Shown: positions 58,024 through 64,000 of the stretch, piece after piece
How positions within the stretch are numbered: the stretch's first letter is position 1
Layout: every line of letters starts with the position of its first letter
Assembly: GCF_024166365.1 (NCBI RefSeq)
Contig: NC_064825.1
Coordinates: forward strand, 105,104,480 to 105,168,479
Length of the DNA stretch: 64,000 bases
Source: Elephas maximus indicus
Taxonomy: Eukaryota; Chordata; Mammalia; Proboscidea; Elephantidae
Direction of reading: 5' to 3'
Position numbers and translations under genes: made by a program
Notes under the pieces: model-generated
The model's input: the letters and a program-made list of their open reading frames with translations, nothing else
What the model was told of the DNA's origin: nothing
The model's database searches: none

Positions 58024-60799
58024 GCAGCTGTTTATATAATGCCAAACACCTAGGAACTGCCCACTAAGCTAATTTCTTGTCAAAATATCCAGATTCTAAT
58101 ATCTTTTCATTTATTCTTAAGTGGTCAACTCATTTTTTTCTCTTGTCATGTGATTTTTCTTCTTGTAGACTTAGGGAAGAATTTAAAGATTAAAGATGGA
58201 TTCTTATAAAAGTTCTCCTCTGATGTTCAGTTAACTGGAAATAATTGGGTGGTTGGCAAGTTCTGCTAATGATGATGAAATACTCCTGAGGTCTCATTAG
58301 CTACAGCTAAGAAACTTCAGAGAAGTTGCCTGCAAATAGGATATGTAGTAACATTTTTAAGCCTTAGAGAAAGGCATTATTCAAAGGTGCCATTTATAAA
58401 TCAGCAAAGAGATTTATTGTAGCTGAGCTATTGGCACTTTAAATCTTACAACTTTACTTATTTCTTATTTCTGTCTGGGTGATTTAACAGTGGCTTGGGG
58501 CCCTGGGCATGAAGCTGTGTTAGGTAAGTTCATAGGTGAGAATTTTTTTTTTTTTTAAAAAAAGAATATAATTATAGAATCTCAGATTTAAACGGACCTT
58601 AAAAATGTATGGTCACCTTCCACCCCTCCTCCCACAACCAAATAACAACATTTCAAATTATTTTCCTTTCTTTCAATTGAAATATATTTAAATTAGTTAG
58701 AATCAAATTAGATGTCCAAATTCAGATGCAAATTGTCCCATTTAAATGATGAGAAGAGTTTTCCTATGACATTACACAATTCTTAAAAAAAAAAAATCCC
58801 TTTTAAAAGTTATACACCATTCCATGAAATGCAAAATATTTGGCCTCACCGTTTTTCTAATGCTGCACATGTCATACAGTTTTATTTTTTATTGGTGTAT
58901 TAATAATAATTGTGTTGAACATATTTGTACATAACAATTTTTGTCCTTTTAAAATATTTTCAAGGGTTTATTCCTAGGAAGAGTATTATTGCACCAAAGA
59001 AAAAAGGAAGTGATTTCTATTTCTTCATAGCTATTTTTAAACCACTTTTTATACATAATGCCTTATTTTTCCATTATGTACATTATACTCTTTGGGGGGA
59101 GTCCACTTCGCAATAAGGAAATTGCAGAGAAGCTGCTGCACTGTGTTTTCACATAGGTGTAAGATTTTCATCTTGGCTAATTGAAAAATAAAAGCCCTTT
59201 ATCTGATTATCTTTGAAAAGAAAATACATAATTTTTACAGGATAAATTTTACTTTATATTTTCCCTTTGGGAACTTTATGCTTCCAAATATGGGATGATT
59301 ATCCTCTCTTTATAAATAATGCAAAATCTTGTAACTAAGAGTGACGGATGATGGACCTGCTGGGCAGGATGGGAGAAGAAGGCATAAGAATTCATATAGC
59401 AGGAGCACAAAAGACATAGGAGGATCATTCATCTCATGGATGGATGAGCCATTGCTCTTTGCTAATAAAGTGCTAGGGAGAGGTATCACTAAAGCAGTAA
59501 CAAGGACTTTTTTCATGACTTCATTTAGTCAAACATATATATTAATGTACACAATGAGAGTCTAATAAATATCTATTGAATGAGTGAACATGTAATAAGT
59601 AGATTTTATAGGTTTACATGTACATATATTATATATATATGCATGTACATATTCATATATATTCAACATTTTATTTATCTTACCAAAAATATATTTCTTT
59701 CTCTTCTCCAACTTAAAATTCTATTCTTAAAACTTTGGAAATAAGGGTTCCCTTTTCTTGATAGAGCTTCGTGGACTGAAAACCTATCCAAGAGGTTTGG
59801 TTGGTTGGTTGTTTTATCTGATTTTATTAAGGCTGTAATTTTACTGAGTGGAACTAAGTTAAATTACATTGCAATATAATTTTATAAAATAAACAGTATT
59901 AATGAGCCAAAATTATAATTATCTTGACAGTCAATGATCTGGTAATATGCTGTTTCCTAGAGCCAATTAATATTTTCAACTCACCCCACGAAATTTGCTG
60001 GAAACATCAAACTGGAATGCAACTACCTTCCAAAAGTTTATTTTTCTCATAGAGAGTAGTAATAAACAGAGTGGAAGTACCAGAGCACTTGGGTTCCTAG
60101 GTTTATAGACTGGCGAAGCATTTGTATTCTTACACAGGGTTGTATAGAAAGTGTGTCAATTCACCAAGCGTTCATCACTTGGTAAGTGCCAGACACTGCA
60201 GACATTCTTTGACACTTTAGTAGGCACAGCGAGGAAACAGACATGAATAGCATATGTTTTGTGATGAGTGTTTCCAACTGGTTACAAAATTCCCTAATCT
60301 GTCTCCTTATGATAGATATTTCTTGACCAGGAGACAATAATGTCTTTCATTCTGCAGTTAGAACTGGGGGCTTGAATGCAAATTCTCCTGGAAAAAGGAA
60401 TAACTCTTACCTGTGTGCAGTACTTACAAGCTCCCAAGATACATTTCACAGTTATGATTGCTAAGCTCCCAGGTGCAAGGAGGGCTCAGAAATGTAGGGA
60501 AAGGACTTAGCAAAGTCACACGGAGGCAGAAGCAGGACGAGAATCCAGTTCCCCTCATGTATATTGCCGAGTATTTTCTCAGTAAATTACACATCAGTTG
60601 TTGCCCTATAGAAGATGCTTTATAGTTGATTAGGTGTCTCTGAAAATAAGGAGAAAGCACATGGAGGAAGCAGGAAAGAATAATTGAACCAGTCACCGTG
60701 GTGAAGGGTACTAAGGACAAGCTGCATAATTATGGCAACTACCCTATTTGCATATTGTGAAATTCAAACTATAACCCTTTCACCATTAATTAGGTATCT
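58024..60799. other. Intergenic sequence upstream of the OR gene
   Basis: About 2.8 kb with A- and T-runs (for example 58540-58565, 58785-58797), an AT-rich patch at 59618-59680, and a possible MIR remnant at 60460-60560 (ggacttagcaaagtcacacg gaggcagaag). No gene is seen; noncoding 5' exons of the downstream OR could lie here but cannot be recognised. Confidence 0.5.
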
Positions 60800-60802
60800 T
60801 TC

Positions 60803-60817
60803 TTTATCTTTTTGCAG
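60803..60817 (+). promoter_or_regulatory. Probable 3' splice site of the OR 5' UTR intron
   Basis: A strong polypyrimidine tract and acceptor (ctttatctttttgcag) 34 bases before the ATG, the usual arrangement for OR genes with spliced noncoding leaders. Confidence 0.6.
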
Positions 60818-60851
60818 GTAATTCAGGTCTCAGAAAGACATCATTCCCTTA

Positions 60852-61808
60852 ATGGATCATCTCATGCCTCCCAACAATGTGACTGAATTTATTCTCCTGG
60901 GACTCACACAGAATCCACACTTGCAGAAAATACTTTTCATTGTCTTTTTGTGCATTTTCCTATTTACTGTGCTGACCAATCTGCTTATTGTCATCACCAT
61001 CTCCTTCAGCCCCACACTTTCAGCTCCCATGTACTTCTTTCTCACCTACTTGTCCTTTATAGATGCCTCTTACACCTCTATCACCACCCCCAAAATGATC
61101 ATTGACCTGCTCTACCAGAGGAGAACCATCTCATTGGGCAGCTGCCTGGCTCAGCTCTTTGTGGAACACTTCCTGGGAGGGTCAGAGATCATCCTCCTCA
61201 TTGTCATGGCCTATGACCGCTATGTAGCCATCTGCAAGCCCCTGTACTACACTACCATCATGCGACAGGGACTCTGCCACCTCCTGGTGGTTGTGGCCTG
61301 GATTGGCGGGATCCTTCATGCTACAGTGCAGATTCTCTTCGTGATCAACTTGCCCTTCTGTGGCCCCAATACCACTGACCATTTCATGTGTGACCTCTTC
61401 CCACTGCTGAAGCTTGCCTGCAGAGACACCTATATACTTGGAATGGTGGTGGCTGCCAACAGTGGGGCCATGTGCTTGCTCATTCTTTCCATGTTACTCA
61501 TCTCCTACATAGTTATCCTGTCCTCCCTGAAATCCCATGGCTCTGAAGGGCAGCACAAAGCCCTCTCTACCTGTGGCTCCCATTTTACTGTAGTTGTGCT
61601 TTTCTTTGTGCCCTGTATATTCATTTACATGCGTCCCGTGGCCACCTATCCAGTGGACAAGTTGGTGACTGTCTTTTTTGCAATCCTTACCCCCATGTTA
61701 AACCCTATCATTTATACAGTGAGAAACAGAGGTAAAAAATGCTGTGAAAAGTTTTTTGAAGACAAGGGTAGCTTAGGCTATTCATTATGCCAGAAAGTGA
61801 TGATGTAA
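60852..61808 (+). CDS. Olfactory receptor, family 4 (OR4C-like), altered C-terminus
   Basis: A class II odorant receptor of 318 residues from ATG 60852 (alternative M5, MPPNNVTEF). It has NVT at residue 9, TN in TM1, PMYFFL (59-64) and the TM3 cysteine C98. [10 protein letters not shown] is at 119-128, loop cysteines are C170, C180 and C190, KALSTCGSH is at 236-244 and PMLNPIIYT at 281-289. All seven helices and key motifs are intact. After TVRN (residue 292) the tail reads [14 protein letters not shown]... to a stop at 61806-61808. Reading one base over gives [15 protein letters not shown] and a stop at 61774-61776, the normal OR tail. A small indel near 61728-61735 has therefore replaced the cytoplasmic tail with about 26 novel residues. 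The body is preserved, so it may be functional or newly inactivated. Distinct from the arm ORs. Confidence 0.9.
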   Translation: MDHLMPPNNVTEFILLGLTQNPHLQKILFIVFLCIFLFTVLTNLLIVITISFSPTLSAPMYFFLTYLSFIDASYTSITTPKMIIDLLYQRRTISLGSCLAQLFVEHFLGGSEIILLIVMAYDRYVAICKPLYYTTIMRQGLCHLLVVVAWIGGILHATVQILFVINLPFCGPNTTDHFMCDLFPLLKLACRDTYILGMVVAANSGAMCLLILSMLLISYIVILSSLKSHGSEGQHKALSTCGSHFTVVVLFFVPCIFIYMRPVATYPVDKLVTVFFAILTPMLNPIIYTVRNRGKKCCEKFFEDKGSLGYSLCQKVMM

Positions 61809-62291
61809 ATAGATAGGAAGGATCATATCTGTGGTAAACTGTGAAAGAGGATTTTCAAGTTTTGCAGATCACTGATCAAAACAAGGCCCAGAAACTAACA
61901 TTTATTGAGCATTTAATGGTGGTTAGGCCCTTTGATAGGTGCTTTTGATTGTTTTTCATGTACTTTATTGAGGCTCCAACACTCATTGTGCATACATTCA
62001 GGATATACATCAGAGAAAGGACTGCAAGTCCCTTGTTTGGTGATTCTAGAGTACACTTTGCTCCAGTCTCACTACTATTTTATGAAATTCTTCAATCGTA
62101 TGTTACTTGGGTGAAATTGGCTTTTCCACAGCACCTTGGTCTCAGGACTTCTTCTTCTTCTTCTTCTTTTTTTTTTGTGTATTTGGTTTTGCCTGCAGTA
62201 AGCAAAAAAGAGAAAAGAAGTTCTTGGATATATGGGGCCGGGGGGTGGGGGAGTATAGACAGCCGGGAATGAAAGAACCACTGCCGATTTT

Positions 62292-62312
62292 TTGTTGTTG
62301 TTGTTGTTGTTC
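62292..62312. repeat. GTT trinucleotide run
   Basis: ttgttgttgttgttgttgtt, a perfect short tract. Confidence 0.85.
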
Positions 62313-62619
62313 ACCACTAATCTACCAAGAAAAACAAGAGGCACTAATAGAAGAAACAATTCATGTCAGGTTTCTAAATTTTTTTCAGCACAAAATATAA
62401 GCCAGACATTTTGAATTTACCTTTAATTTGATCTTATTTTCTCAAATGTGATGTAGCATGCAGTTTTTCATGACTATAAAGGACTTTTTTTTCTTACCAA
62501 GACTTGAGGAGCTATTTGAAACAATGAAGGTAAACTTTTTTTTTTTTTTAATTTAATCTCAACACAAAGACTTACGGTAAGGTTCCAAAGCTATTGCTCT
62601 GGAAATGTATTTACATTAA

Positions 62620-62790
62620 ATGAGTGTTAGGTCATTTCATCTGTGTACTCAATTGGTAGCTTCAGTATATGCCCATCTTACAGAGAAGCAAATTGAAGCT
62701 AAAAGAGGTTTAGTTAATTTAGTTGCCTCAGGTCAGACATCTAAGATCTCAGGTACAGAATTTAAATCCAGAACTTCTATATCTCAGTCA
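62620..62790 (-). mobile_element. MIR SINE remnant
   Basis: cccatcttacagagaagcaa attgaagc ... ggtcagacatctaagatct, the antisense MIR core. Confidence 0.6.
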
Positions 62791-62977
62791 TATTCTCTTT
62801 GCAAATAAAATATACTTTCTGTGGTATGTTTACGTCTCTGTATAAGAAGTTTACTTTCAGTCCTAATGATTCAATTTGTCCTCCAGGAAAAATTACGTCA
62901 AATTTGTTGCAGATATTTCTCTCATGTAGCAATATTTTCCAGCAATGGTGTTTCTTTATGCAGGTCGTTCTACGTTA

Positions 62978-63612
62978 TTATGTTGTTGTTAGGTGCTGTC
63001 AAGTCAGCTCTGACTTGTAGCTACCCTAAGTACCACAGAACGAAACACCACCTGATCCTGCGCCATCCTTACAACTGTTGTTATGCTTGAGCCCACTGTT
63101 GCAGCCACTGTATCAATCCATATTGTTGAGGGTCTTTCTCTTTTCTGCTGACCCTCTACTTTACCAAGCATGATATGCTTCTCCAGGGACTGGTCCCTCC
63201 TGACAACATGTCCAAAGTATGTAAAATGCAGTCTTGCCATCCTGTCTTCTAAGGAGCATTCTAGCTGTACTTCTTCCAAGACAGATTTGTTCATTCTTTT
63301 GGCAGTCCATGGTATATTCAACATTCTTTGCCAACACCACAATTCAAAGGCGTCAATTTTTCTTTGTTCTTCCTTATTCGCTGTCCAGTTTCCACATGCA
63401 TATGATGTGATTGAAAATATCATGGCTTGGATCAGGCGCCCTTTAGTCTTCAAGGTGACACCTTTGCTTTTCAACACTTTAAAGAGTTTATTTGCAGAAA
63501 ATTTACCCAGTGCAATGCATCTTTTGATTTCCTGACCGCTGCTTCCATGGGTGTTGATTGTGAATCCAAGTAAAATGAAATCTTTGACAACTTCAATCTT
63601 TTCTCTATTTAC
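62978..63612 (-). mobile_element. RTE LINE 3' fragment with open RT C-terminus
   Basis: The minus-strand end of an RTE LINE: 3' terminus gttgttgttaggtgctgtca at the left. A 157-residue open frame (63004-63477) reads GRLIQAMIFSITSYACGNWT, IDAFELWCWQRMLNIPWTAK, VLEEVQLECSLEDRMARLHF and YFGHVVRRDQSLEKHIMLGK. These are the conserved blocks after the RT palm of RTE/BovB proteins. The 5' side is truncated at about 63612. It is the best preserved RTE coding piece here but only the C-terminus, so it is inactive. Confidence 0.87.
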
Positions 63613-63835
63613 TTAAAGGAAGTATGCAAAGTTTATCCTAAAATGAATAAGATAAATCATATTTGGATCTTCTGTGTGAGGATACCTTGGTTTAATCAGT
63701 GAGAATATTAGTCATTATCTAAGTGAAGATAGTGAGCTAACCACTGTGGAAGGCCAATTTTGAGGCATATACTTTGTTAGGTTCTTTATATACTAAAACT
63801 CTCTTAATTCTAGTCACAAGTATCGTTAGAATGAT

Positions 63836-63935
63836 TGTGAGGATGGCACAGGGTGAGGCAGTGTTTCGTTCTGCTGTACATGGGGTTGCTATAAGTCAGA
63901 ACCAACTTGACAGCACCTAGCAATAACAATATTGT
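63836..63935 (+). mobile_element. RTE LINE 3' terminal fragment, plus strand
   Basis: gaggatggcacagggtgagg cagtgtttcgttctgctgta ... gtcagaaccaacttgacagc acctagcaataacaata. This is the last 100 bases of an RTE with its tail, in opposite orientation to the piece at 62978-63612. Confidence 0.75.
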
Positions 63936-64000
63936 TAGTAGGCCTTTGCCCCATTTTCTATAAGAAGAAAACAAATCTCAATGAGCTTAAGCAACACTGT

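Larger units (their letters stand above)
61809..62975. other. Intergenic sequence downstream of the OR gene
   Basis: Contains a ctt/T-run near 62150-62176, a GTT run at 62292-62312, a T-run at 62534-62548, and a MIR remnant at 62620-62790. The frames at 62075-62400 come from the simple repeats. No gene. Confidence 0.6.

Overview
The window is mammalian nuclear DNA, most likely from an elephant or another afrotherian (paenungulate). The evidence is the repeat content. There are more than twenty copies of the tRNA-derived AfroSINE (A/B-box head, tail with the gcaacgggtttggtttt-type end), several RTE-clade (BovB-like) LINE fragments, and L1s of one non-primate lineage. It is an olfactory-receptor (OR) cluster region. 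The only host protein genes seen are single-coding-exon class II ORs of the OR4 type (OR4C-like). One is intact (minus strand, ~13.3-14.2 kb), one is nearly intact with a frameshifted tail (plus, ~60.9-61.8 kb), and two are pseudogenes (plus, ~50.4-51.3 kb; minus, ~31.6-32.5 kb).

The main architectural feature is a large, old inverted duplication. A left arm (~10.73-22.35 kb) matches the reverse complement of a right arm (~41.85-53.89 kb). The two arms carry the intact OR and its pseudogene sister in mirror orientation. The same SINEs, MIRs, L2, LTR and microsatellite occur in mirrored order in both arms. A third, partial copy (~0.86-1.80 and 9.10-10.32 kb), oriented like the right arm, abuts the left arm at a truncated solo LTR. 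The ~19.5 kb spacer between the arms holds RTE pieces, a 5'-truncated 5.8 kb L1, a decayed OR pseudogene, and noncoding sequence.

Layout: 1-860 antisense L1 fragment; 0.86-10.32 kb third copy, split by a 7.3 kb L1 (1816-9094) that carries a 3' transduction; 10.32-10.73 kb truncated LTR; 10.73-22.35 kb left arm with the intact OR; 22.35-41.85 kb spacer; 41.85-53.89 kb right arm with the OR pseudogene; 54.5-54.9 kb RTE fragment; 56.03-58.02 kb MaLR-type element with two LTRs; 60.85-61.81 kb OR with altered tail; 62.98-63.94 kb RTE 3' fragments.

The OR genes act independently: each would be a seven-transmembrane odorant receptor expressed in single olfactory neurons. All coordinates of repeats were placed by eye and may be off by tens of bases. 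No undescribed biological system is claimed. The most interesting observations are the inverted duplication with its clustered receptor divergence, the L1 3' transduction ending at an LTR-like poly(A) signal, and the shared 3' tail of RTE and AfroSINE.
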